From contig CBDCYH010000002.1 of NCBI GenBank assembly GCA_965224105.1, positions 1,302,001-1,366,000 of the forward strand: 64,000 nucleotides of DNA, given 5' to 3'. The position numbers were made by a program, and so were the translations under genes. The notes below the pieces were generated by a model. It searched no databases, was not told the origin of the DNA, and saw only the letters and a program-made list of their open reading frames with translations. This stretch comes from CBDCYH01 sp965224105. GTDB lineage: Bacteria > Bacteroidota > Rhodothermia > Rhodothermales > JABDKH01. Shown here piece after piece: positions 18,019 through 26,818 of this stretch; within the stretch, counting starts at the first letter, position 1; each line of letters opens with the position of its first letter.

Positions 18019-18480
18019 ATGATCAAACCCACTCTTCTCCTGCTACTTGGCGCTCTCGTTGTATCCGCCTGCGAACAACACCATAACGACGACGGAGTCG
18101 AACATGGTTTCACTTCCATTGAGTACCTCTCTCCAGAATCGTACGCCGCGTTTCCATTCTCCGAAGCGGTAGCCGCGGGTGATTTGCTGTTCCTTTCCGG
18201 CAAACTCGGCACCACGGCAGACGGACTGGTCGAAGGAGGTATCCAGGCTGAAACGAGACAAACGCTGCAGAATATTTCGGACGCCCTCGACACCTACGGA
18301 TCCTCCATGGACCGCGTGGTTAAGTGCACCGTCATGCTCGCGACGATTGACGAATGGCCCGCGATGAACGAGGTGTACAAAGAATTTTTCCCAACCAACA
18401 AACCCGCCCGTAGCGCGTTCGGCGGCGCGGAGCTAGCCCTGGACGCACGTGTGGAGATCGAGTGCATCGCGATGCGGTAG
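18019..18480 (+). CDS. RidA-family lipoprotein
   Basis: 153 residues from the ATG at 18019, chosen because it starts a lipoprotein signal (MIKPTLLLLLGALVVSACEQ, Cys18). The rest is a RidA/YjgF domain: FSEAVAAGDLLFLSGKLG, QTLQNISDALDTYGSSMDRVVKCTVML, MNEVYKEFFPTNKPARSAFGGAELALDARVEIECIA. RidA deaminates reactive enamine/imine intermediates; the family arginine that holds the substrate carboxylate corresponds to PARSAF. A lipid-anchored periplasmic RidA is less usual than the cytosolic form. Confidence 0.86.
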   Translation: MIKPTLLLLLGALVVSACEQHHNDDGVEHGFTSIEYLSPESYAAFPFSEAVAAGDLLFLSGKLGTTADGLVEGGIQAETRQTLQNISDALDTYGSSMDRVVKCTVMLATIDEWPAMNEVYKEFFPTNKPARSAFGGAELALDARVEIECIAMR

Positions 18481-18517
18481 TGCCAGTAAAAACCGAACCG
18501 GCGGGACTCAAAAGAAA

Positions 18518-18545
18518 AAGGCCAGCCTGATAGCAAGCTGGCCTT
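18518..18545 (-). terminator. Intrinsic terminator of the TonB receptor gene
   Basis: Nine-bp perfect stem aaggccagc / gctggcctt (18518-18526 with 18537-18545) and a ten-base loop. Read on the minus strand, the stem is followed by tttttctttt, a good T-run, 18 bp after the receptor stop codon. On the plus strand it follows the RidA gene but lacks a T-run, so it acts mainly for the minus-strand gene. Confidence 0.88.
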
Positions 18546-18562
18546 GTTGGGATTCTGTGAGG

Positions 18563-21175
18563 CTAAATATCCAGAGAGACTCCGAAGCGGAATGTCGTTC
18601 CGTTGAAGCCAAACTGGTTAACTTCCCACGGCCACTTGAACCGACCCCCAAGGTCGGTAACAACATCACCACCCGTTTCGATAGCGTCCGGGTAGACGTT
18701 GAAGACGTTGTTCACCGTTGCGTTGACCCGCACATCATCCGTTACGTCATACCCCAGGATGATATCGGTGATCACCTTGCCGGCAAAGGTTTGATCCAAA
18801 GATGCATCACTCGCGTGTTGCCATGTTACCTCACCGAAGTAGGTATTGTTGAGGGCTCCGGTAATGTTGCCGAAATCGAATCGAGCACTTAGTGACGACT
18901 TGAAATTCGGACGCGCTGTCGTGACCCGCGACTGCTCCTTTCGATTGAAGATGTCGTAGCCCGCGGTTGCAAATACCGTAGGGGCAGCGATCTGGCCTTC
19001 AATACTTGTGTCGTTGTAGTTGGAGGCCCAGATCAAATCAAGCGATCCCGTTTCTCCCAACGCAACATCAGAATAGTTCACAACAACGTCGACGCCCTGG
19101 GTCTGCGTGTCCATAGCGTTCACGAAGAACTTAATGCTGGTTACATCAAAATCGATCAATACATCTTCCACGGGATTGTTCGTCCCTGAATCGCCATCGA
19201 ATCCGATTTCACCCGTAAACAGCACACGGTCGTTGAGTGAGATATTGTAGTAATCTGCAGAAACAGAAAGCTGCTCATCGAGCCTGTAGGTAAGACCTGC
19301 CGTAACAGAAAAAGACGTTTCAGCATCAAGCTGAGGAACGCCGAGGCCGCGAATGACATCGCTCACATTGTTGAAGGTACCCTGGTTCGACACCGTTCCA
19401 CCCGATACCAATGTCTGGATGTTGCTCAGGTAGATTTGATGCAGCGAGGGAGCGCGAAAACCTGTGTTGACAGAAGCGCGGATAACTCCCTTGCGGTCTC
19501 CGATAAGCTGACGCCCCGACACCTTCCAGGAAAGGTTGCTGCCAAAGTCCGAGTAGTTTTCGAATCGTGCAGCACCCCCGACAAGGAGCGTCTCCGTAGC
19601 CTCATAGTCGGCTGAGGCGTACACCCCGACGTTCGTGCGGCTTTCCGTAAGTGCGTTTGTAGGCTGCAGGCCGGGGAACGACTGTGCGCCGCCGCCAACG
19701 TAGGATTCCATTTGCCCTGCGGTGACATCAAAGGATTCGCGTCGGGCTTCCGTCCCAACCGCTACAGAAAGTTGGTCGATCGTTTTCGAAATATCCAGGT
19801 TGCCGAGAATATGTGAGAACGCATAAGCACCGGCGTCAAATTCTGTCGGGCTAGCCGAACCGAGATCCACGTTAATGGAATTCCCGATGGTGTAGTCGAC
19901 GCTGTTGGTTCCGGCGGACACGCTCACGTCTGCATTCCATCCCTCAACATCTTGTCTCGTCCCAACGGTACCAAATGCATCAACAATATCCGTTTCGAAT
20001 GTTGGCTGGAAGCCTACATAGGGGTCTCCAGATGAAGTAAGCAGTCCGAAATCGTCCGTGATCCAGTAAGGAGCCCGGTACAACGCAAACGATTTACCCT
20101 GCCTGTACGTACCCCCTCCAAACGCATAGACCTCGCCGTTGCCGGTCGGCATTGAGAAGTTGGCCGTGAGTGATCCTTTATCGTACTCGGGCTGACCAAC
20201 AGTCATTCCGAGATCCGGATTGTCCTGGATCCATGGATTAGAGCCGTCTACTCCAAACAGATCGTCCCGTCCGGGTTCACCCGCCCGGTTGGTATAATCC
20301 TGATGATAGAAGCTTCCCGCGACGTTCAGGTTGCCCCCTTCACCTACCTCAAATCCTTTACTCACGTCTGCGCTGTAAAAGAGTCCGTCTCCTTCAACCG
20401 TGACCCCGGTGGAGGCCGACACTTCGCCGGATAGTCGCTCCTTCAGTACAATGTTGACAACGCCGGCGATGGCGTCGGAACCGTAAATCGCCGAGGCGCC
20501 ATCGCGGAGAACCTCGACTCTCTCAATTGCGCTGGCGGGAATGCTCTTCATGTCGACACCAACTTCACCCTTTCCCGGTGTGTCGTTGACGTAGACAAGA
20601 GCACTCTGATTCTTCCTCTTCCCGTTTACCAGTACCAGCGTTCTGGACGGGCCCATGTTTCTAAGCTCGGACGGATCAAAGTGCGCGGTGGCATCAGAGA
20701 TTGTCTGGTTGCTTGAATTGTAGGATGGGACGCGGAAGTTGATCATCTGATCAATCGTCGGTTGCCCACTTAATTCCAATTCAGCCGCGTTGACGTTATC
20801 GATCGGAACCATGGACGTGAGGACCGTACGCGGTTCCCCCTTCGAACCAACCACAACTAACTCGTCCAGATCAATTCCAGGCACAAGGCGGACGTCGAGC
20901 CGATCGTCATTGTTGACGGTCACTTCGGTTGCCTGATAACCGATGCTGCTGATTCGAAGCGTAACCGGCAGGGACGGAACCCTTAGCAGAAACTCACCGG
21001 TCTGGTTGGTGGCTGTTCCTCTGGCGCTGCCGGATACAACGACTGTCGCGCCGATGAGCATCTCGCCGGATTCTGCATCAGAAACTGAGCCTCTCAGCTC
21101 GACCTGAGCCATTGCGGGGCTCGCCGAAAACAAGAGGGCAAAAACAAAAATGATGGCTGTAACTCTATAATACAT
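18563..21175 (-). CDS. TonB-dependent receptor with CarboxypepD_reg-like domain
   Basis: 870 residues, outer membrane. Signal peptide (MYYRVTAIIFVFALLFSASPAMAQ), then a carboxypeptidase-regulatory-like beta sandwich (residues about 25-105: ELRGSVSDAESGEMLIGATVVV ... SSIGYQATEVTVNN), then the plug domain (120-250: IDQMINFRVPSYNSSNQT, RTLVLVNGKRKN, IERVEVLRDGASAIYGSDAIAGVVNIVLK) and a 22-strand barrel ending in the typical C-terminal GTTFRFGVSLDI. The plug motif with one-letter variants of R-V-E-V-L-R-D-G-A-S-A-I-Y-G is that of TonB receptors with SusC-like N-termini. No SusD partner is adjacent, so polysaccharide import is not shown; peptide, metal or siderophore uptake are possible. Upstream 21176-21378 holds its promoter region. 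Confidence 0.93.
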   Translation of the reverse strand: MYYRVTAIIFVFALLFSASPAMAQVELRGSVSDAESGEMLIGATVVVSGSARGTATNQTGEFLLRVPSLPVTLRISSIGYQATEVTVNNDDRLDVRLVPGIDLDELVVVGSKGEPRTVLTSMVPIDNVNAAELELSGQPTIDQMINFRVPSYNSSNQTISDATAHFDPSELRNMGPSRTLVLVNGKRKNQSALVYVNDTPGKGEVGVDMKSIPASAIERVEVLRDGASAIYGSDAIAGVVNIVLKERLSGEVSASTGVTVEGDGLFYSADVSKGFEVGEGGNLNVAGSFYHQDYTNRAGEPGRDDLFGVDGSNPWIQDNPDLGMTVGQPEYDKGSLTANFSMPTGNGEVYAFGGGTYRQGKSFALYRAPYWITDDFGLLTSSGDPYVGFQPTFETDIVDAFGTVGTRQDVEGWNADVSVSAGTNSVDYTIGNSINVDLGSASPTEFDAGAYAFSHILGNLDISKTIDQLSVAVGTEARRESFDVTAGQMESYVGGGAQSFPGLQPTNALTESRTNVGVYASADYEATETLLVGGAARFENYSDFGSNLSWKVSGRQLIGDRKGVIRASVNTGFRAPSLHQIYLSNIQTLVSGGTVSNQGTFNNVSDVIRGLGVPQLDAETSFSVTAGLTYRLDEQLSVSADYYNISLNDRVLFTGEIGFDGDSGTNNPVEDVLIDFDVTSIKFFVNAMDTQTQGVDVVVNYSDVALGETGSLDLIWASNYNDTSIEGQIAAPTVFATAGYDIFNRKEQSRVTTARPNFKSSLSARFDFGNITGALNNTYFGEVTWQHASDASLDQTFAGKVITDIILGYDVTDDVRVNATVNNVFNVYPDAIETGGDVVTDLGGRFKWPWEVNQFGFNGTTFRFGVSLDI

Positions 21176-21378
21176 AGGTATATGGAGGATAGTGGGAGGG
21201 TGGTGGCTATGCGAAACGTGAACATTTCGTTAAGGCGGAGCACCAAATAAGGGCGATTTTCGGGCAATAGCAAGCGCTTGGGGAATAAATGCGGGTTGTT
21301 TGCTGGCGAATTCTGTTGTTCGTGATGTGGGCGGGCAACAGGTGTTATTGCCAAAGCGGTGGAGTCCGAAGTGTCAGC

Positions 21379-21447
21379 TTGAAACAGTTAGGCACATATT
21401 ATGGTACTTTAAAGTAATTCATAGCTAACTAACCCTAACTGTTTCAA
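21379..21447. promoter_or_regulatory. Long inverted repeat with an internal palindrome upstream of the AAA gene
   Basis: ttgaaacagttagg (21379-21392) is the exact reverse complement of cctaactgtttcaa (21434-21447). The 41 bases between contain a second perfect palindrome, tactttaaagta (21405-21416). The right arm ends three bases before the GTG at 21451. It could be a regulator binding region, a hairpin in the leader RNA, or the scar of a small mobile element; the sequence alone does not decide. Confidence 0.75.
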
Positions 21448-21450
21448 ATT

Positions 21451-22626
21451 GTGGACCCAATAGACAACCCATTCGCACCAGGTGCCGGGTCGCGACCGCC
21501 AGCCCTTGCAGGGCGTGACGAAATATTGGACGCGATTCGCATTGCACTTGGCCGCATCAAGGCCGGGCGGCACGCGAAGAGCTTCATGATGCTTGGCCTG
21601 CGCGGAGTTGGAAAAACGGTCTTGCTTGTTCGAACCGGCGAGATGGCCGAAGAGGAAAACTACATTTCAGTGCTTATCGAGGCACCCGAGGAAAGGGGCC
21701 TGGCTGCTTTAATCGTCCCGAAGTTGCGAGGAGCGCTGTACAAATTGAGTAAATTCGAAAAGGCCCGCCGTTTAGCAAACAACGCCCTGGCTGCTCTTCG
21801 AAGTTTTGCCAGCGCCTTCAAGGTGTCCATTGGTGATTTTGAGGTCGGTATCGAGTCTGAACCCGGCTTCGCGTCTGGCGACTTGGAAACTGACTTCACC
21901 GAACTGCTGATTATGATCGCCGAAGCAGCGCAGGCCGCAGAGAAACCGGTCGCCCTTCTCATTGATGAGGTGCAGTATCTGGATGAAGCAGACATAGCGG
22001 CTCTAATCGTCGCCGTTCATAAAATTGGGCAGAAGGGTCTACCACTAATACTATTTGGCGCAGGGCTGCCACAGCTTGCCGCGTTATCAGGCGAAGTAAA
22101 GAGCTATGCAGAACGTCTCTTTCAGTTTGCAAACGTTGGCCCGCTCGATATACAGTCAGCGAAGGAGGCCATCGTAAGGCCACTCGAGAATGCTAACGTA
22201 AGAATCGTAAGCGCAGCAGTCGACTTGATCGTGTCTGAGACAGAGGGCTATCCGTATTTCTTGCAAGAATGGGGTTCCCATTCCTGGAACGAAGCTAGTA
22301 TGAGCCCAATTTCACTTGCGGACGTCAAGAAGGCCAGTGCCGAAGCAATTGCGGCCCTCGACGCGAGCTTTTTCAAGGTTCGATTTGACCGACTGACACC
22401 ACGCGAACAGGCGTACCTACGAGCAATGGCGGAGTTGGGGTCTGGGCCGTTTCGTTCTGGCGACATTGCTAAAGAGTTAGGCATTAAAGTGACCCATGCC
22501 GGACCTCTCCGATCGGGCCTCATAAAAAAGGGCATGGTGTGGAGTCCGGCCCACGGTGAAACTGCATTCACCGTACCCATGTTTGACCAATACATGAAGC
22601 GGGCTATGCCCTCGTGGAAAGCATAA
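21451..22626 (+). CDS. AAA-family ATPase (AAA_16/orc1-like)
   Basis: 391 residues, cytoplasmic, GTG start. Walker A GLRGVGKT at residues 49-56, Walker B LLIDEVQ at 169-175, and an arginine-rich sensor region later. After the ATPase core (to about 290) a winged-helix-like segment follows (GPFRSGDIAKELGIKVTHAGPLRSGLIKKGMVW). This layout is common in stand-alone bacterial ATPases similar to archaeal STAND/Orc-type proteins, often near mobile DNA. Effector or partner not visible. The leader is unusual (see the inverted repeat at 21379-21447). A role in defence is an untested possibility. Confidence 0.78.
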   Translation: MDPIDNPFAPGAGSRPPALAGRDEILDAIRIALGRIKAGRHAKSFMMLGLRGVGKTVLLVRTGEMAEEENYISVLIEAPEERGLAALIVPKLRGALYKLSKFEKARRLANNALAALRSFASAFKVSIGDFEVGIESEPGFASGDLETDFTELLIMIAEAAQAAEKPVALLIDEVQYLDEADIAALIVAVHKIGQKGLPLILFGAGLPQLAALSGEVKSYAERLFQFANVGPLDIQSAKEAIVRPLENANVRIVSAAVDLIVSETEGYPYFLQEWGSHSWNEASMSPISLADVKKASAEAIAALDASFFKVRFDRLTPREQAYLRAMAELGSGPFRSGDIAKELGIKVTHAGPLRSGLIKKGMVWSPAHGETAFTVPMFDQYMKRAMPSWKA

Positions 22627-22761
22627 ACTACACGCGAAACCAAGCTCAGCCGCGCCGCCAATTGTTTTCGTTATCATCTGCTGCGGTGCTTGAAAACGTG
22701 TACATCTTGCAATTGCCCCGCCTTGCGCAGTTATTTGTACCCATCACCCAACCGCATCACC

Positions 22762-23352
22762 ATGTCAGAAAAACCCACTCGCCGGCAGTTCCTCGCGGCA
22801 TCCGGCGCCGGCGTAGGCTGGCTCACACTCGCCACACCGAGCCTTCTTGCCCTCGGCAACCTCGCCTGCACCGCGAAGGATAAAAACGCTGCCTTCGTCA
22901 CGTTCACCGGCAGAGAGGCTGCTGATTTCCAGGCGCTCACCGCACAGATCATCCCATCCGGAGAAACGCCCGGAGCGAAAGAAGCAGGCGTGGTCTACTT
23001 CGCTGATCTGGCCCTTGCAAACCCCGGTCAAATCGCAGGCATGCTAGAACCCATACGGGAAGGACTCAATAATCTTGACAACAGAGCCAGGCAAGATGGG
23101 GCTTCTTTTGCTGATTTGCCCTCGGACGCGCAACAGATAATCATCAGAGAATTGGAAGAGACTCCGTTCTTTGGGATGGCGCGAGCGCTCACACTCTTTG
23201 GCATGTTTGCGCATCCGAAGTACGGCGGCAACAAGGACAAACTGGGCTGGGAGCTTATCGGATTCGTCGACCAACACGGCTGGCAACCGCCATTCGGTTT
23301 CTACGACAAAGATTACGACTACGAAGCAAACTACAGGCAGGTAAACTCATGA
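22762..23352 (+). CDS. Gluconate 2-dehydrogenase subunit 3 family protein (TAT-exported)
   Basis: 196 residues. The start at 22762 gives MSEKPTRRQFLAASGAGVGW, a twin-arginine signal (TRRQFL). Body: EAADFQALTAQIIPSGETPGAKEAGVVYFADLAL and FGMARALTLFGMFAHPKYGGNKDKLGWELIGF, as in the small subunit of membrane gluconate dehydrogenases. It acts as partner and export escort of the FAD subunit, whose ATG overlaps this gene's stop by four bases (atga at 23349). A decayed second copy of the same pair lies at 40117-40350. Confidence 0.88.
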   Translation: MSEKPTRRQFLAASGAGVGWLTLATPSLLALGNLACTAKDKNAAFVTFTGREAADFQALTAQIIPSGETPGAKEAGVVYFADLALANPGQIAGMLEPIREGLNNLDNRARQDGASFADLPSDAQQIIIRELEETPFFGMARALTLFGMFAHPKYGGNKDKLGWELIGFVDQHGWQPPFGFYDKDYDYEANYRQVNS

Positions 23353-25022
23353 CAAACGTGATGAACGTGATGAACCTGTACCAGCCGTCTGACGAAGTAG
23401 ACTTTGTGATTGTCGGCTCTGGCGCAGCCGGCGGGGTACTGGCAATGGAGCTATCCAAAGCCGGACATTCCGTGGTGGTAATGGAGCAAGGACCGTTCGT
23501 CAAACAGCAGGAGTTTAACCACGACGAGTACGACCACCTGTTCAAACAAAAATACATCGGCGGCGACACCGGGGAGTTTCCACAAACGTTTCGGCAGACA
23601 GCAGCCGAAGAAGCGCAGGTGCAGGATTTCATTCCGCCGCTGCTGTACGCCAAACTCGTGGGCGGGAGCTCCGTGCACTTCACCGCCAACTACTGGCGCT
23701 TCCACGAAATCGATTTTAACGAACGCTCGGTGCTGGGCCCGATCGAGGGGACTAACTTTGCTGATTGGCCCATCACGTACGACGAGCTGGAACCGTACTA
23801 CACGAAGGTGGATTGGGAGATCGGTGTGTCGGGGATGCAGGGGCCGTTCGATCCGCGTCGCTCCAGGCCGTACCCCGTCCCGCCGATGCCGGTGAAGTCG
23901 TCGGGCGTGCTGTTTGAGAAAGGCGCGCGCGCGATGGGGTGGCACCCGCAGCCCGCACCGCTGGCTATTCTGTCGGAGCCGCACAACGGACGAGCAGGTT
24001 GCATCCACTGCGGATTCTGTATGATGTTTGGCTGCGAGGTGGGGGCGAAGTCATCATCCCTTGCCGCCGCGATTCCCGTCGCGATTGAAACGGGCCGGTG
24101 TGAGGTGCGCGCCGAGTCAACCGTTGTTCGGATTGATACGGATGCAAACGGGCGGGCGTCGCAGGCAGTTTATCTGGATCGGGACGGGGTTGAGCATGCG
24201 CAAAAAGCAAGAGCAATTATCCTTGCAGCGAATGGAGCCGAAACGGCGCGGCTGCTGCTGATGTCAGCTTCGCCATCCCACCCAGACGGCCTCGCAAACG
24301 GTAGCGGATACGTGGGCCGCAATCTGATGTTCAACGGCAGCCCAAGTTGTTACGGTGTGTTTGACGAGCCGCTTAACGAGTATAAGAGCACGCAGGTTAC
24401 GCGCAAGCTGATCGACTTTTACAACACCGATCCCAGGCGCGGATTTTATGGGGGTGGGGGATTGGATGCGCGGTTCTTTGGCCTCGCGCCGATGTTTTTC
24501 GCCGCGACCGGATTACCACCTGATACCCCGTTGTGGGGGCAGGGTCTGAAGGACGCGCTCGCGCACAACTTCACGCGTACGATGACGGTGATGGGGCACA
24601 CCACATCGTTGCCGCAGGACTCGAACAACATCACCCTCGACCCGGATGTTAAAGACAAGTGGGGCCGTCCCGCGTTGCGTGTGACATATCGCGACCACGA
24701 CGACGACCTCGCCACGATGCAGTTCATGATGGACCGCGCGACCGAGCTGCTCGAGGCCGCGGGCGCCAGGCAAGTGTGGCATCCCCCGATTGTGCCTCAG
24801 AATATTGGCGCGCACCTGTTAGGCACCGCCCGCATGGGCAACGACCCCTCTACTTCGGTAGTGGACAAATTTCACCGCACCCACGAAGTTGAGAACCTGT
24901 TCATTTGTGATGGAAGCTCGTTCGTAACCTCCGGCCGCGGTCAGCCGACGATGACGATCCAGGCGTTGGCGTTCCGCGCGGCGGAGCACATTGCGGGGTT
25001 TGCTGAGAGGGGGGAGGTTTAG
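23349..25022 (+). CDS. GMC-family FAD oxidoreductase
   Basis: 557 residues. N-terminal FAD-binding motif VDFVIVGSGAAGGVLAMEL (residues about 17-35), followed by the GMC landmarks LVGGSSVHFTANYWRF, a cysteine-rich CIHCGFCMMFGCEVGAKSS, AIILAANGAETARLLLMS, and the C-terminal domain with HLLGTARMGNDP and a final CDGSSFVTSGRGQPTMTIQALAFRAAEH. It oxidises a sugar, alcohol or sugar acid; the subunit 3 gene upstream (4-bp overlap) shows a heterodimer exported with the twin-arginine signal. Electron acceptor cytochrome is not encoded here. It marks the left edge of the cassette array. Confidence 0.92.
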   Translation: MTNVMNVMNLYQPSDEVDFVIVGSGAAGGVLAMELSKAGHSVVVMEQGPFVKQQEFNHDEYDHLFKQKYIGGDTGEFPQTFRQTAAEEAQVQDFIPPLLYAKLVGGSSVHFTANYWRFHEIDFNERSVLGPIEGTNFADWPITYDELEPYYTKVDWEIGVSGMQGPFDPRRSRPYPVPPMPVKSSGVLFEKGARAMGWHPQPAPLAILSEPHNGRAGCIHCGFCMMFGCEVGAKSSSLAAAIPVAIETGRCEVRAESTVVRIDTDANGRASQAVYLDRDGVEHAQKARAIILAANGAETARLLLMSASPSHPDGLANGSGYVGRNLMFNGSPSCYGVFDEPLNEYKSTQVTRKLIDFYNTDPRRGFYGGGGLDARFFGLAPMFFAATGLPPDTPLWGQGLKDALAHNFTRTMTVMGHTTSLPQDSNNITLDPDVKDKWGRPALRVTYRDHDDDLATMQFMMDRATELLEAAGARQVWHPPIVPQNIGAHLLGTARMGNDPSTSVVDKFHRTHEVENLFICDGSSFVTSGRGQPTMTIQALAFRAAEHIAGFAERGEV

Positions 25023-25060
25023 GAGGGCAGTATCCTTATCGTAGACGGGCGTTGACCGCG

Positions 25061-25180
25061 TTGGTTATATTATCTTTCTCATCCTCTCTGGCTACTTATC
25101 CATCGGGTTGGAGCGGCGAGGTTCTTACGTAAGGCGTGAAAAGGCATCGGTTGGGGTTTGGGAGCTAATCAGAGGTTGGT
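25061..25180 (+). repeat. Cassette-leader repeat, copy A (divergent)
   Basis: Shares ttatattatctttctcatcc, ctacttatcca, ggagcg.cgagg and ctaatcagaggtt with copies at 26626 and 29622, but lacks the left hairpin and parts of the middle. Lies 72 bp upstream of the PNK-like gene. Confidence 0.65.
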
Positions 25181-25251
25181 TGACCCCAGTAGCCTGGGCA
25201 GAGTATGACGGCGGCAGATTCTCCAATTTCTAACAGGGTTTGGTAAAGAAC

Positions 25252-25704
25252 ATGCAACTAATCGTCTTCATAGGCATCCAGGGATCCGGTAAGAGCAGCT
25301 TCTATTCCTCGAGGTTTCGCGACTCACATCTTCGAATCAATATGGACATGCTGCGGACTCGTCACAGAGAACAAATTCTCTTCGACGCCTGCCTTCGTTC
25401 GAAGACGCCGGTAGTAATTGACAACACGAATCCAACGATTGATGACCGAGCGCGCTATATCTCGCCCGCCAGGACTGCCAAGTATGAAATCGTAGGCTAC
25501 TTTTTTCAGTCAATTCTGGCAGACTGCCTTGACCGAAATAGTGCACGTGATGCAGAACAACGGGTGCCGGAGCAGGGCGTCCAGGCAACGAGTAACAAGT
25601 TGCAAATGCCGAGTCGTACAGAGGGCTTTGACGAGCTGTACTTTGTGAAGATGCTTCCCGGGATCGGTCAGTTTGAAGTTTCGGAGTGGGTCGATGAAAT
25701 TTGA
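25252..25704 (+). CDS. P-loop polynucleotide-kinase-like protein
   Basis: 150 residues from the ATG at 25252 (a TTG four codons earlier is in frame). P-loop GIQGSGKSS near the N-terminus (residues 8-16), then INMDMLRTRH and VVIDNTNPTIDDRARY, the pattern of the T4 polynucleotide-kinase/zeta-toxin superfamily where the Asp after the second strand acts as base on the 5'-OH. C-terminus has RTEGFDELYFVKMLPG. It overlaps the Thg1-like gene by 11 bases. Thg1 and kinase proteins cooperate in RNA repair, so 5'-phosphorylation of RNA ends for the partner is inferred, not shown. Confidence 0.75.
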   Translation: MQLIVFIGIQGSGKSSFYSSRFRDSHLRINMDMLRTRHREQILFDACLRSKTPVVIDNTNPTIDDRARYISPARTAKYEIVGYFFQSILADCLDRNSARDAEQRVPEQGVQATSNKLQMPSRTEGFDELYFVKMLPGIGQFEVSEWVDEI

Positions 25705-26515
25705 CGAACTCGATGTAGGAATGCGCGTCTTTGAGACTGCGAGTGATACTTGCGTCATCCCCGGTATCTTCATGGTCGTTCGGCTGGATGGCCGGTCGTT
25801 CACAAAGCTGACTCAAGAGACACATTCCTTTGCAGCGCCATTTGACGAGCGATTTCACGAGCTGATGGTTGAAACTACGCAGCATCTGATGAGAGTCGGA
25901 TTCCGCGCATACTATGGCTACACTGAAAGCGATGAAATCTCGATTGCGCTGCATCGAGACGACTCTACATTTGGGCGCAAGCTCCGCAAGATCATCTCCG
26001 TTCTCGCTGGAGAAGCCAGCGCAAAATTCTCATCGCTTCTTGGTGATGTTGCCTGTTTCGACGCGAGAGTGTCACAGCTCCCGTCCGTCGACCACGTCGT
26101 TGACTACTTTCGTTGGCGCGCTGAGGATTCCCTCCGCAACGCACTTAATGCTCACTGCTACTGGGCGTTGCGACGGGAAGGCGACTCTGCGAAGAAGGCG
26201 ACCAGCACATTGCTGGGCATGTCCACGTCGGCAAAGAACGAGTTGTTGTTCTCCCGCGACATCAATTTCAACGACGTCCCTGCCTGGCAGAAGCGAGGTG
26301 TCGGAGTGTACTGGGCAACCTATGGGAAGAGTTCGTCAGACCCGCGAACGGGCGAAGCAAAAGTCGCGGAGCGACGCCGTCTCAAAGTCGATCTAAACCT
26401 GCCCATTCGTGGCAGCTATGCTGACTTTGTGAGGGATCTGGTGGTGGAGAACCACTTCCGAAACAACCCAACACAGGCAGTGGAAAGGGGCAACCGAACC
26501 GACAGTTCAACGTGA
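25694..26515 (+). CDS. thg1: tRNA(His) guanylyltransferase (Thg1)-like protein
   Basis: 273 residues from the ATG at 25694. Thg1-family 3'-5' polymerases add nucleotides to RNA 5' ends. Visible: the metal-binding motif RLDGRSFTKL (Asp32), the second motif YGYTESDEISI (Asp80/Glu81), DARVSQLPSVDHVVDYFRWR, and NALNAHCYWALRREG. This matches the bacterial Thg1-like proteins, which mainly repair 5'-truncated tRNAs rather than adding G-1. The last 20 residues are low-complexity. It overlaps the kinase-like gene upstream; its stop codon lies in an R''-like box (acgtgac), consistent with cassette cargo. Confidence 0.88.
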   Translation: MKFDELDVGMRVFETASDTCVIPGIFMVVRLDGRSFTKLTQETHSFAAPFDERFHELMVETTQHLMRVGFRAYYGYTESDEISIALHRDDSTFGRKLRKIISVLAGEASAKFSSLLGDVACFDARVSQLPSVDHVVDYFRWRAEDSLRNALNAHCYWALRREGDSAKKATSTLLGMSTSAKNELLFSRDINFNDVPAWQKRGVGVYWATYGKSSSDPRTGEAKVAERRRLKVDLNLPIRGSYADFVRDLVVENHFRNNPTQAVERGNRTDSST

Positions 26516-26621
26516 CGCTGCCGCCTCGTCGCGCTTCCGACAACTACGCCGCGTTCGATTCCTACGCTGGGTGCAAATCATCTGTAAAACGTAAACTAAG
26601 CCCCCGATTGTGGCGTAACGT
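26510..26621 (+). repeat. Possible diverged attC site
   Basis: Starts with acgtgac, which contains the thg1 stop, and ends with gtaacgt (26615-26621), one mismatch from its reverse complement. Internal arms pair poorly, so confidence is low. It would close the kinase/Thg1 cassette. Confidence 0.3.
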
Positions 26622-26625
26622 CAGA

Positions 26626-26791
26626 CCAGATATTGGTTGTATCTGGTATATTATCTTTCTCATCCACTTATGCTACTTATCCAGCGGCTTGGAGCGACAA
26701 GGTTGGGCAGGACGTGAGCGGTTGTATGGTGGAGTTACCCAGAGACGGATAATCAGCAGGTGGGGTAACGAGAGTTAATCAGAGGTTATAC
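26626..26791 (+). repeat. Cassette-leader repeat, copy B
   Basis: Opens with the hairpin ccagata-ttggttg-tatctgg, continues tatattatctttctcatcc, then ggagcgacaaggttgggcaggacgtg, ggagttaccc, gacggataatcagcagg and gagttaatcagaggttatac. Close relative of copy C at 29622 (169 bp). Ends 27 bp before the ATG of the HXXEE gene. Confidence 0.8.
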
Positions 26792-26818
26792 AGAATAGGC
26801 AAGTTGAAGTAGCTCGAA

